Part shown: piece by piece, positions 1 to 8,245 of the stretch | Layout: the number at the start of each line of letters is the position of its first letter | How positions within the stretch are numbered: the first letter of the stretch is position 1 | DNA from: Rhodobiaceae bacterium UBA7804 | GTDB taxonomy: Bacteria; Pseudomonadota; Alphaproteobacteria; Parvibaculales; Parvibaculaceae | Length of the DNA: 64,000 nt | Assembly (NCBI GenBank): GCA_002480495.1 | Contig: DLCG01000005.1 | Span: forward strand, 217,326 to 281,325 | Direction of reading: 5' to 3' | The notes under the pieces: model-generated | The model's database searches: none | The model's input: only the letters and a program-made list of their open reading frames with translations | Told to the model about the DNA's origin: nothing | Position numbers and translations under genes: made by a program

Positions 1-745
1 CAAAGAGGCCGGAAAGGTCGTGGAGTTCGCCTTTCGGAATGTCGGCCGGAGGCTCGAACCTTCCGCGCTCGCTTGCGCGCACGGCTGCGGCGAGGCGCCC
101 GATGGGACCTATCACGGCGCGGTGCAGCAGAAAGAAAAGTGCCCCCATGAGCACGATCGCCGTCACGACGCGGCGGAAAAGCGATGCGAAGATCGAGGCG
201 CTAAGTTCGGCGCGGGCGGGACGAAGATCGACAAAGCTCACCGTTACCAGTTCTTGCTCCGGCACGGCGGCGGCATAGATCCACCCTTCGATATCGCCGA
301 ATGCCTTTTCGAAACTCTGGGGCCGGCGCAGGATGAAACTTGCATTGATCGCGGTGCGCACGTCCGGGTCGTTGAGAAAAGTGCTCGCGTTTGCGAAACG
401 TGCTGTATCTTCGCCCGCCAGAATCCGTCCGGCGCTGTCGATGAGATAGATGGCGAGGAATTCCTCGTTCCAGATGGCCTCGCGGCGTGTCGCCTGCGCG
501 GCCTCGGCCGGACCGAAATCATTGTCGAGCTGGGATCGCATCGCCAGATGCCGGCTGATTGCCGCCGCGCGCTGTTCAACATTGGCGAACATCACGTCGC
601 GCAGTTGATAGTAGTCGATCACGGACTGGAAGGCTGTGATGAAAAGCAGGAGAGTCAGCATCTTGAGCGCGAGGTCGCGCGCTGTCGGCCCGACAAACGA
701 GCGAACCAGATGACGATTGAATGCGCCGCGCTTGACCTTGCGCAT
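1..745 (-). CDS. Membrane sensor protein, N-terminal part (cut by window edge)
   Basis: Reading the minus strand from an ATG at 745 gives 248 codons with no stop before the window ends, so this is the N-terminal part of a longer protein. A short basic N-terminus (MRKVKRG) is followed by a membrane segment at about residues 22-42. Next come about 150 residues of extracytoplasmic sensor region containing IYLIDSAGRILAGED, then a second membrane segment at about 193-207 (VVTAIVLMGALFFLL). The last part, starting HRAVIGPIGRLAAAV, looks like a HAMP linker. That layout is typical of histidine kinases, diguanylate cyclases and chemoreceptors, but the output domain lies outside the window. No strong Shine-Dalgarno precedes the ATG; an in-frame TTG at 781 is an alternative start. 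Confidence 0.7.
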   Translation of the reverse strand, partial: MRKVKRGAFNRHLVRSFVGPTARDLALKMLTLLLFITAFQSVIDYYQLRDVMFANVEQRAAAISRHLAMRSQLDNDFGPAEAAQATRREAIWNEEFLAIYLIDSAGRILAGEDTARFANASTFLNDPDVRTAINASFILRRPQSFEKAFGDIEGWIYAAAVPEQELVTVSFVDLRPARAELSASIFASLFRRVVTAIVLMGALFFLLHRAVIGPIGRLAAAVRASERGRFEPPADIPKGELHDLSGLF

Positions 746-1022
746 GATTCTGTAAGTCCCGCCGGAGTTTCCAGCCGTCAAAATATTGAGGCCCCTCCCG
801 GCCGTTCCACCCTTGCGGATGCAATATTCTCTCATAACAGCGTGTGAGTTAACGCGGGGCTAAGAACCTTCTTGTGCCCCAATCGGCCGCCGTTTTCTTT
901 GAATGATTTCAATCTGTTACAAATCGGCCCCGATACGGTGCCTCGCCGCATGCACCTGTCGCCATTGCGCGTTAGTGTGGTTGTCGCGTCACGCATTTCT
1001 GACGAGGCCAACGGGATAATCC

Positions 1023-3704
1023 ATGTCGATCCGAAATCTCGATCTGATGTTCGCCCCGAAATCCGTCGCCCTGATCGGCGCCAGCGCAAAGGAGGGATCG
1101 GTCGGCAATGTTCTCATGAACAATCTTCTGGCGGCGGGCCTTTCCGGACCCGTCTGGGGCGTCAATCCCAGGGGCGGAGAGATCGCCGGATGCAAGGCCT
1201 TCGAGGATGTAGCCAGCTTGCCGGAGGCGCCCGATCTCGCGGTCATCGCAACGCCGCCCCAGACTGTCCCCGGCCTCATCGACGAACTGGGACGGCGCGG
1301 CACCAAGGCCGCCGTCGTCATCACGGCCGGCTTCGGGGAACTGGGTGAAGAAGGGCGCGCGCTGCAGGCGAAGATGCTCGAAGCCGCCAAGCCTCATTTG
1401 CTGCGCATCGCGGGCCCGAACTGCATCGGCATCGCCGCGCCCGGCAATGGTCTCAATGCGTCCTTCGTTCATGTGAAGCCGGAGAAGGGAAATGTCGCCT
1501 TCGTCTCGCAATCCGGTGCCATTGTTACCGCCGTGCTCGACTGGGCGTCGAGCCGGGGGATCGGCTTTTCGCATATCGCCTCGCTTGGCGGCATGGCGGA
1601 CGTCGATTTCGGGGACATGCTCGACTATCTCGCCGCCGATCCGAAGACGAAGAGCATCCTGCTCTATATTGAATCCGTGACGGATGCCCGAAAGTTCATG
1701 TCGGCAGGCCGCCAGGCCGCGCGCCTGAAGCCTGTCATCGTGATCAAGGCGGGGCGTCACGAGGCAGGCGCGCGCGCTGCCGCCTCTCATACCGGTGCGC
1801 TTGCAGGGTCGGACGCCGTCTACCAGGCGGCCTTCCGTCGAGCGGGCATGCTGCGCGAACTCGGCATCGAGGATCTCTTCGATGCGGTGGAAACGCTTTC
1901 CACCCGTTCCGAGAGACGGCCCATTCTCGGAGACCGGCTCGGCATCCTCACGAATGGCGGGGGCGTCGGTGTTCTCGCGACCGATTTTCTCGTCGATGAA
2001 GGCGGGCGGCTTGCCGAAATTTCCGAGGAGACCGTTTCGAAGCTCGATGCCGTCCTGCCGCGTACCTGGAGCCGCGCCAATCCCGTCGACATCATCGGCG
2101 ATGCGGGTGCCGAGCGTTATTCGCATGGCATGGAGGCGCTTCTGAAGGACAAGAACGTCGATGCCGTTCTCGTCATGAATTGCCCTACCGCCGTCGTGAA
2201 CAATCTATCCGCTGCTCATGCGGTGATCGATGCGGCCGAAGCGTCGAACAAGCCCGTTTTCACGAACTGGCTTGGCGACAAGGGCGCGCGCGCCGCCCGC
2301 GAGGCTTTCCAGGCGCATCGCATCCCGACCTATGAGACGCCGACAGGCGCGGTTCGCGCCTTCATGCTCCATGTCAGGCACGATCGGAACCAGCGCTTGC
2401 TGCTTGAAATTCCGCCAGCGGGACCTGCTCTTCCCGCGCGCGATCTCGACAAGGCGCGTTCGATCGTCGAGGCAGCGCTCAGAGAAGATCGCGAATGGCT
2501 GAGCGAGGCGGAGGCGAAGTCGTTGCTCGCGGCCTATGGCATCCCCGTGGTCGATACGCGGATCGTTTCGACTGCGTCGGAAGCGGCGAAGGTTGCCGAG
2601 GAAATCGGCTTCCCCGTGGCGCTCAAGATTCTCTCACCCGACATAACGCATAAAAGCGATGTGGGCGGCGTCGCTCTCGGCCTCGAAAGCGCCGAGGCCG
2701 TTTCGGAGGCTGCCTCGCGCATGGTCGCCCGCATCACGCATCTGCGTCCCGCCGCCGATCTCGATGGCTTTACGGTGCAGCAGATGGTGAGCAAGCCCGA
2801 CGCCTTCGAGCTCATTCTCGGCATCGTGGACGATGCGACGTTCGGTCCCGTCATCCTTTTCGGCCAGGGCGGCACCGCCGTCGAAGTCGTTCGCGACAAG
2901 GCAATGGCGCTGCCACCGCTCAATCGCGCGCTTGCGCAGGACCTCATTTCACGCACGCGCGTCGCCCGCCTTCTGGAAGGCTATCGCGGCCGTCCGCCCG
3001 CCGACCTCACGGGCATAGAGACGGCGCTGATGGCGCTCGGAGACATAGCGGCGGACAATCCGGAAGTTTCGGAACTCGATATCAATCCGCTCTGGGCGGA
3101 CGACAAGGGTGTCGTCGCGCTCGATGCGAGGGTGCGGATCAAGCCCGCCAAATCGAAAGGAACGGCTCGTTTCGCGATCCGGCCCTATCCGGTTTCGCTC
3201 GAAGGCGAGCTTACCGACCGGGATGGGCGGGTTTACCCGCTTCGCCCGATCAAGCCGGAGGACGCACCGCTCATCGACGAGCTTCTCGATCACACGGACC
3301 CCGAAGATGTGAGGCTTCGTTTCCTTTCGCCGCTCCGGAAACTTCCCCGCCAGCTTGCCGCGCGTCTCACCCAGATCGACTACGACCGGGAGATGGCTTT
3401 CGTCGTCTTCACGGATGAAAGCTGCAGGGAAGCGGCGGGCGTTGGGCGCCTTTCGGAAGACCCGAACCGCGAGCGCGCGGAATTCGCTATCCTCGTGCGC
3501 AGCGATCTCCACGGTCACGGTCTCGGATATGCGCTGATGCAGGAACTCATCGCCTATGGCCGCCGGCGCGGCATTGGCGAAATCTTCGGCCATGTGCTTC
3601 GTGAAAATCGCGCCATGCTCGATATGTGCGACGATCTCGGCTTTACGCGCCATGCGCTCGAAGGCGATCCGACGCTGATCGAAACGCGACTGAAGCTCTC
3701 ATAA
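1023..3704 (+). CDS. pat: Pat-type protein: NDP-forming acyl-CoA synthetase fused to GNAT acetyltransferase
   Basis: The 893-residue protein has four parts: a CoA-binding domain (about 1-130), a succinyl-CoA-ligase-like region (about 150-450), an ATP-grasp domain (about 490-700) and a C-terminal GNAT acetyltransferase (about 722-893). This is the layout and length of Pat/YfiQ (PatZ) lysine acetyltransferases, which acetylate and switch off acyl-CoA synthetases and other metabolic enzymes. The motif SHTGALAG at 255-262 keeps the histidine that is phosphorylated in active ADP-forming acyl-CoA synthetases. Some Pat proteins have lost it, so the ligase half may still be catalytic here. The start is the first ATG. 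It is a single gene closed by a hairpin terminator, and an active ADP-forming acetyl-CoA synthetase is the alternative reading. Confidence 0.85.
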   Translation: MSIRNLDLMFAPKSVALIGASAKEGSVGNVLMNNLLAAGLSGPVWGVNPRGGEIAGCKAFEDVASLPEAPDLAVIATPPQTVPGLIDELGRRGTKAAVVITAGFGELGEEGRALQAKMLEAAKPHLLRIAGPNCIGIAAPGNGLNASFVHVKPEKGNVAFVSQSGAIVTAVLDWASSRGIGFSHIASLGGMADVDFGDMLDYLAADPKTKSILLYIESVTDARKFMSAGRQAARLKPVIVIKAGRHEAGARAAASHTGALAGSDAVYQAAFRRAGMLRELGIEDLFDAVETLSTRSERRPILGDRLGILTNGGGVGVLATDFLVDEGGRLAEISEETVSKLDAVLPRTWSRANPVDIIGDAGAERYSHGMEALLKDKNVDAVLVMNCPTAVVNNLSAAHAVIDAAEASNKPVFTNWLGDKGARAAREAFQAHRIPTYETPTGAVRAFMLHVRHDRNQRLLLEIPPAGPALPARDLDKARSIVEAALREDREWLSEAEAKSLLAAYGIPVVDTRIVSTASEAAKVAEEIGFPVALKILSPDITHKSDVGGVALGLESAEAVSEAASRMVARITHLRPAADLDGFTVQQMVSKPDAFELILGIVDDATFGPVILFGQGGTAVEVVRDKAMALPPLNRALAQDLISRTRVARLLEGYRGRPPADLTGIETALMALGDIAADNPEVSELDINPLWADDKGVVALDARVRIKPAKSKGTARFAIRPYPVSLEGELTDRDGRVYPLRPIKPEDAPLIDELLDHTDPEDVRLRFLSPLRKLPRQLAARLTQIDYDREMAFVVFTDESCREAAGVGRLSEDPNRERAEFAILVRSDLHGHGLGYALMQELIAYGRRRGIGEIFGHVLRENRAMLDMCDDLGFTRHALEGDPTLIETRLKLS

Positions 3705-3709
3705 GAAAA

Positions 3710-3735
3710 GGGGCGCCGGCACGGCGCCCCTTCAT
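3710..3735. terminator. Shared terminator hairpin between pat and hsp20
   Basis: Perfect 8-bp arms GGGGCGCC and GGCGCCCC enclose a 5-nt loop. They lie between two convergent stop codons, with TTCAT on the right side and an A-rich run (AAGAAAA) on the left that reads as U-rich on the minus strand. It can therefore serve both genes. Confidence 0.7.
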
Positions 3736-3753
3736 ATGTTCCTTCAGGAACCT

Positions 3754-4218
3754 TTAGTCGGCCGCATTCGCGAGCGAGCCTTCCAGCGTCTTGGCGGCGG
3801 AGGCCGGCGCCGCGATCTCGATCTTGCGGGGCTTCAGCGCCTCGGGCACGCGGCGCACGAGGTCCACGTGAAGCAGCCCGTTTTCGAGGCGGGCGCCGCT
3901 CACCTCAACATGATCCGCGAGCTGGAAGCGGCGTTCGAAGCTGCGTCCGGCGATCCCGCGATAGAGATAGGTGGTCTCTTCGGGCTCGGCGCGCTTGCCG
4001 CTGATGGTGAGAACATTCTGCTTCACCTCGATTTCGAGATCGTCCTGGCCGAAGCCGGCGACCGCGACGGTGATGCGGTAGTCGTTCTCGCTCGTCCGCT
4101 CGATGTTATAGGGCGGATAGGTGGGAGCGGTGTCCTGCGTCACGGAGTCGAGCAGCGACTGAAGCTGGTCGAAACCGACGGTCGAACGGTAAAGGGGGGA
4201 AAAATCGAATCCACGCAT
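3754..4218 (-). CDS. Small heat-shock protein, Hsp20/IbpA family
   Basis: The 154-residue protein has an alpha-crystallin domain from about residue 35 (YPPYNIERTSENDYRITVAV) to about 130. It contains the GIAGRSFERRFQL stretch usual in IbpA-type proteins, and the C-terminal IEI tripeptide corresponds to the I-X-I/V motif that links sHsp oligomers. The family holds unfolding proteins in a refoldable state in the cytoplasm. The gene is monocistronic, convergent with pat and divergent from the ABC transporter operon. Its leader can form a hairpin that hides the ribosome binding site (separate entry), a common way of controlling alphaproteobacterial sHsp genes. Confidence 0.93.
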   Translation of the reverse strand: MRGFDFSPLYRSTVGFDQLQSLLDSVTQDTAPTYPPYNIERTSENDYRITVAVAGFGQDDLEIEVKQNVLTISGKRAEPEETTYLYRGIAGRSFERRFQLADHVEVSGARLENGLLHVDLVRRVPEALKPRKIEIAAPASAAKTLEGSLANAAD

Positions 4219-4223
4219 GGGTC

Positions 4224-4244
4224 ACATCCTCTTCGAAGCGATGT
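4224..4244 (-). promoter_or_regulatory. Possible ROSE-like RNA thermometer hairpin in hsp20 leader
   Basis: On the minus strand, arms ACAUC and GAUGU close a hairpin whose 3' side carries the AGAGGA ribosome-binding sequence, about nine bases before the hsp20 ATG. The inner part GCUUCGAAG can also pair weakly. ROSE elements in rhizobial sHsp genes hide the Shine-Dalgarno in a similar short imperfect hairpin. Upstream ROSE hairpins were not worked out, so this stays a candidate. Confidence 0.4.
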
Positions 4245-4418
4245 TGTCGAAAGGAGAACGTCAGCCTTTCACCGCCTTACTGGCCGGTGGCTCACGTCTC
4301 TCCGGGCCCGTCTCTCCGGCGCCCGGCACTGCATATTTGGGAATTTCGCCTTCCGCCTTCAAGATGGGTATAAGGTCTTGGAAAGCGGCAGAAGCCGCAG
4401 GTTTCGGAGGGGGAGATA

Positions 4419-5630
4419 ATGCTTAAAGTGGTTTCCGGCCTGCTGTTGGGCGCGGTGCTCACGCTTACCGGAGCCGCGAACGCGGAGGAGGCAGGTGTCA
4501 TCCGCCTCGGCGCGGCCGTCTCGCTCACAGGAAAATATTCCTCGAATGGCACCTTTACGCGGAACGGCTACGACCTTGCCGTGAAGCGCATCAATGAGGA
4601 GGGCGGCGTCACGGTCGACGGCAAGCCCTACATGCTGGAGGTCGTCTATTACGACGATGAGTCGACGCCCGCCCGCGGCGCGCAACTTGTCGAGCGCCTC
4701 ATCCAGCAGGACGGCGTCAAATATCTTCTCGGGCCCTATTCCTCCGGCCTCACCGAAGCCATCGCCCCCGTCACCGAGAAATATGGCGTGCCTATGGTGG
4801 AGGCGAACGGCGCCGCCGTCTCTCTCTTTCGCAAGGGCTATCGTTATCTCTTCGCCGTCCTCTCCACGACGGACCAGTATCTGCGCGGTGCGGTCGATCT
4901 TGCCGCGAAGGTCAATGAGGACCCGTCCTCGCTTCGCGTCGCCATGGCCTTCGAGAACGATCCCTTCTCGCAGGATGTGCGCGAGGGCGTGCTGGAGGAC
5001 ACGGCGAAATACGGCATGCAAGTCGTGATCGACGACAAGCTGCCGCCCGAGCTCAACGACATGTCGGCGACGCTCACCAAGGCGAAGGTGCTGAAACCGG
5101 ACCTTCTCCTCGTTTCGGGGCATGACAAGGGCGCGGCGCTCACCGTCCGCCAGCTTGCGGATCAGCGTGTCGATGTGCCCATGACTGCGATCACGCATTG
5201 CGACAGCGCGCAGATCGCCGAGAAGTTCGGTGCGGCGGCGGAATACACGCTCTGCGCCGCGCAATGGGCCTCGACCCTCAAATATGAGGACGAGCTGTTC
5301 GGCAGCGCCTCCGACTATGCAGTGCTCTACGAAGAAACATATGGCCATGCCGCGCCCTATCAGGCGGCGGAATCGAGCGCCGCGGTCCAGGTCTTTGCCG
5401 ATGCCTTCCAGCGCGCGGGCTCGCTCGATCCGGAGGCCGTGCGCGGTGCGCTCTCCCAGACCGACATGATGACCTTCTACGGACCCATCAAGTTCGACGA
5501 GACGGGCAAGAACGTGTCGAAGCCGACCGTCCTCTTCCAGGTGCAGGATGGCAAATATGTCGTCGTCTATCCGCAGGAATTCGCGGAAGCGGAATTCCGC
5601 TGGCCGACGCCTGCCTGGTCCGAACGCTGA
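4419..5630 (+). CDS. Branched-chain amino acid-type ABC transporter, periplasmic binding protein
   Basis: The 403-residue protein has a signal peptide (about 1-22, ending ANA|EE) and then a type I periplasmic binding fold of the LivJ/LivK class: IRLGAAVSLTGKYSSNG at the start of the mature protein, then DDESTPARGAQLVERLI. It delivers ligand to the LivHM channel. It heads a tight five-gene operon continuing with LivH-, LivM-, LivG- and LivF-like proteins. The ligand cannot be read from sequence; this family also carries amides, urea and aromatic acids. The start is the ATG directly ahead of the signal peptide, preceded by a GGAGG-like sequence (ggaggggga). Confidence 0.9.
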   Translation: MLKVVSGLLLGAVLTLTGAANAEEAGVIRLGAAVSLTGKYSSNGTFTRNGYDLAVKRINEEGGVTVDGKPYMLEVVYYDDESTPARGAQLVERLIQQDGVKYLLGPYSSGLTEAIAPVTEKYGVPMVEANGAAVSLFRKGYRYLFAVLSTTDQYLRGAVDLAAKVNEDPSSLRVAMAFENDPFSQDVREGVLEDTAKYGMQVVIDDKLPPELNDMSATLTKAKVLKPDLLLVSGHDKGAALTVRQLADQRVDVPMTAITHCDSAQIAEKFGAAAEYTLCAAQWASTLKYEDELFGSASDYAVLYEETYGHAAPYQAAESSAAVQVFADAFQRAGSLDPEAVRGALSQTDMMTFYGPIKFDETGKNVSKPTVLFQVQDGKYVVVYPQEFAEAEFRWPTPAWSER

Positions 5631-5643
5631 GACGTGTTGCGAC

Positions 5644-6546
5644 GTGCTGGATAATCTCTCGCTCTTCTTCCAATACCCGCCGCTCGCGGCCGATGTGATC
5701 CTGAACGGGCTTCTCATCGGCGCGATCTTCGCGCTCGCCGCTTATGGCATGGCGCTCGTCTGGGGCGTCCTCAACATCGTGAATGTGGTGCAGGGCGAGC
5801 TCGTTGTGCTTGGCGGCTATGTCACCTTCCTTGCGGTGCAGGCGGGGCTGCCGCCGCTTCTCGGCCTGCCGCTTTCCGCTGCCGTCATGTTCTGCCTTGG
5901 CTGGCTCATCTATCGCGCGATCGTGTTTCGCGTGGTCGACAAGGATATCTTCATCTCGATCCTCGCGACATTCGGCCTGTCGATCCTCTTCCAGCAGCTT
6001 GCGAATGCGATGTTCGGTTCGGATGTGCGCACCGTCGATGCCGGGCTCGGCTCGCTTCATCTTCTCGACGGCACGGTGACGCTAGCATATGTGAAACTGC
6101 TCGCCTTCGTGCTGGCGCTCGGCGCGGGCGGCGCGCTCTGGCTCTTCCTTCGCCATGCGCGTCTCGGCCAGGCGATCCGCGCCACCGCGCAGAACCCTCG
6201 CGCTGCGCGCATCCTCGGCATCGACACGAACCGTGTCTACGCCATGACCTATGCGCTCAACGGCGCGCTTTGCGGCGCGGCGGGCAGTCTTGCCGTCATG
6301 GCATGGACCATTCATCCCTATATTGGTCTGCCCTACACGGTTCGCTCCTTCATGGTCGTCGTCGTCGCGGGCGTCGGCAATGTCGCGGGCGTTGTTGCCG
6401 CGGGCCTCGGCCTCGGTGCGCTCGAAAACGTGGCGGGCTTCGTCTTCGGCGTCGAGTTCCAGATCGCCTTTGTCTTCGCGCTCATGGTCGTCATCCTCGT
6501 CTGGCGGAATGCCATGGCGGCGCGCAAGCGGAGCTATCTCGAATGA
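5644..6546 (+). CDS. livH: Branched-chain amino acid-type ABC permease, LivH family
   Basis: The 300-residue integral membrane protein has about eight hydrophobic segments. It has the LivH cytoplasmic coupling loop (IRATAQNPRAARILGID), which contacts the ATPases. The GTG at 5644, 13 bp after the binding-protein stop, is chosen because the hydrophobic LivH N-terminus (DNLSLFFQYPPLAADVILNG) begins right after it; an upstream in-frame ATG at 5548 would add arginine-rich residues inside the previous gene. The 3' end overlaps livM by four bases (ATGA), which implies translational coupling. Confidence 0.9.
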   Translation: MLDNLSLFFQYPPLAADVILNGLLIGAIFALAAYGMALVWGVLNIVNVVQGELVVLGGYVTFLAVQAGLPPLLGLPLSAAVMFCLGWLIYRAIVFRVVDKDIFISILATFGLSILFQQLANAMFGSDVRTVDAGLGSLHLLDGTVTLAYVKLLAFVLALGAGGALWLFLRHARLGQAIRATAQNPRAARILGIDTNRVYAMTYALNGALCGAAGSLAVMAWTIHPYIGLPYTVRSFMVVVVAGVGNVAGVVAAGLGLGALENVAGFVFGVEFQIAFVFALMVVILVWRNAMAARKRSYLE

Positions 6547-7505
6547 GCCGCGCCACCTTTCCTCGCCTGAGCGACTGGCATATCGCGGCCGTCCTCGCGC
6601 TGTTCGGTCTCGCGGGGCCCTTTCTCCTGCCGACGCTCGCCACGCAGATCGCCTTTCTCTGGCTCATGGTGGTCTTCGCGCTCACTTGGGACATGCTCGG
6701 CGGGCGCATGGGCTACAACTCCTTCGGCAACATCGTCTTCTTCGGCATTGGCTGCTATGCCGCCGCCGTCATTCAGCGCGATGCGGGCCTTCCCTATTTC
6801 GAGGGGCTTGCGCTCGGGCTTGTTGCGGGCGCCGTTCTCTCCGTTCTTGCCGCTATCGTCTTCGGCGCGGCCATGCTCGGCATTCGCGGTCACTATTTTG
6901 CCATCGGTACGCTCGGCCTCGGCATCGCGGCGGGCGAGATCGCCGCGGGCTGGGACTATGTCGGAGCGGGCTCGGGCATGGCGCTGCCGCTCTATCCGGG
7001 CGAACTCGGAGAGCGCGAACTCTTTTTCTGCTATTCGCTTTTCGCGCTCGCCGCCTGCTGCTTCCTTCTCTTCCGCTGGATCTATTCGACACGCTTCGGT
7101 CTCGCGCTGAATGCCATTCGCGACGATCAGGACAAGGCGGATGCGATGGGCCTGCGCACCACGCCGATCAAGATCGTCGCCTGGTCGCTCTCCGCCTTCT
7201 TTCTCGGCATTTCCGGCGGCCTCGCCGCCAACATGATCGGCTTCATCGATCCGCGCGACGTTGCCTTTGCAGGCGCGACCTATGGCGTGTGGATGGTGCT
7301 GATGACGATCCTGGGCGGCAAGGGCACGCTATGGGGGCCTGTCCTCGGCGCCTTCATCTTCCATGTCACGCAGGAACTTTTCTGGACCTGGCTCCTCGGC
7401 TGGCAGCGCGTTGCGCTCGGTCTCCTCATCGTTCTCATCGTCGTTTTCTTCCCGCAGGGCATCATGGGCTGGCTTGCGGAGCGCCGGGCGAGGACGGCCT
7501 CATGA
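6543..7505 (+). CDS. livM: Branched-chain amino acid-type ABC permease, LivM family
   Basis: The 320-residue polytopic membrane protein is of the LivM type. It has the conserved MGYNSFGNIVFFGIGCYAAA segment, the coupling loop NAIRDDQDKADAMGLRT and the late WGPVLGAFIF segment. It pairs with LivH to form the translocation channel. The start ATG at 6543 overlaps the livH stop in ATGA form, and its last bases overlap livG in the same way. Confidence 0.9.
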   Translation: MSRATFPRLSDWHIAAVLALFGLAGPFLLPTLATQIAFLWLMVVFALTWDMLGGRMGYNSFGNIVFFGIGCYAAAVIQRDAGLPYFEGLALGLVAGAVLSVLAAIVFGAAMLGIRGHYFAIGTLGLGIAAGEIAAGWDYVGAGSGMALPLYPGELGERELFFCYSLFALAACCFLLFRWIYSTRFGLALNAIRDDQDKADAMGLRTTPIKIVAWSLSAFFLGISGGLAANMIGFIDPRDVAFAGATYGVWMVLMTILGGKGTLWGPVLGAFIFHVTQELFWTWLLGWQRVALGLLIVLIVVFFPQGIMGWLAERRARTAS

Positions 7506-8245
7506 GCGCGCTTCTGGAGGTAAAGAACGTCACCAAGCGTTTCGGCGGCGTCGTCGCGAACCGCGATGTTTCGCTCACGGTGCGGCAGGGCGAGATCGCG
7601 GGCCTTATAGGTCCGAACGGCTCCGGCAAGACGACGCTGTTCGGCTCCATCACCGGGGCGCATGCGGTCGATGAAGGCGACATTTTCTTCGAGGGCGGCT
7701 CCATCGCCCATCTCCGTCCCGCGCCCATAGCGCGTCTCGGCCTGCTGCGCACATGGCAGCAGACGCGCATCTATGGCGAAATGACCTGCGCCGAGAACAT
7801 GGCGATCAGCGCGCGCGAGGCGCATGGGCATGTCTTCTCGCTGCTTCGTCCCGTGCCTGCCGCCACGCGGCGCAAGGGCGACGACCTTCTCGCCTTTGTC
7901 GGTCTTCATGAGAAGAAGGATGACAAGGCGGGCAGCCTCAGCTTCGGCCAGCAGAAGCTTCTCGAATTCGCGATGGCGCTGATGAACGAGCCGAAACTCC
8001 TCCTGCTCGACGAGCCGACGGCGGGCATCAATCCGACACTCATCAACGGGCTTATCGATCGTCTGCGCCGCGCGAATACGGAACTCGGCGTGACGCTTCT
8101 CGTCATCGAGCACAATATGCGCGTCATCATGAATCTCGCGCATCGCATCACCTGCCTCGCGCATGGTGAGGTGCTGGCTGAAGGCACGCCCAATGAAGTG
8201 CGGGACGACAGGCGCGTCCTCGATGCCTATCTCGGGGTGGCGTGA
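7502..8245 (+). CDS. livG: Branched-chain amino acid-type ABC ATPase, LivG family
   Basis: The 247-residue ABC ATPase has Walker A GPNGSGKTT, signature LSFGQQK and Walker B LLLLDEPT, plus the LivG-type C-terminus (VIEHNMRVIMNLAHRI, then HGEVLAEGTPNEVR). It drives transport as a heterodimer with the LivF-like ATPase that follows. The ATG at 7502 overlaps the livM stop by four bases, and the stop shares a base with the next ATG. The signature reads LSFGQ rather than LSGGQ, a common LivG variant. Confidence 0.92.
   Translation: MSALLEVKNVTKRFGGVVANRDVSLTVRQGEIAGLIGPNGSGKTTLFGSITGAHAVDEGDIFFEGGSIAHLRPAPIARLGLLRTWQQTRIYGEMTCAENMAISAREAHGHVFSLLRPVPAATRRKGDDLLAFVGLHEKKDDKAGSLSFGQQKLLEFAMALMNEPKLLLLDEPTAGINPTLINGLIDRLRRANTELGVTLLVIEHNMRVIMNLAHRITCLAHGEVLAEGTPNEVRDDRRVLDAYLGVA

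Noticed and set aside
20..847. Open plus-strand frame of 275 codons at the left edge
   Set aside because: The protein is Cys/Arg/His-rich without domain features, and the opposite strand encodes a membrane sensor with two helices and a HAMP-like region.
972..2126. Long minus-strand frame inside the Pat-type gene
   Set aside because: Its composition is typical of a codon-position shadow in GC-rich DNA, and the plus-strand frame has four clear domains across it.
4359..5717. 452-codon minus-strand frame over the binding-protein gene
   Set aside because: A shadow frame; the plus strand carries a signal peptide and a Liv-type binding fold in an intact operon.
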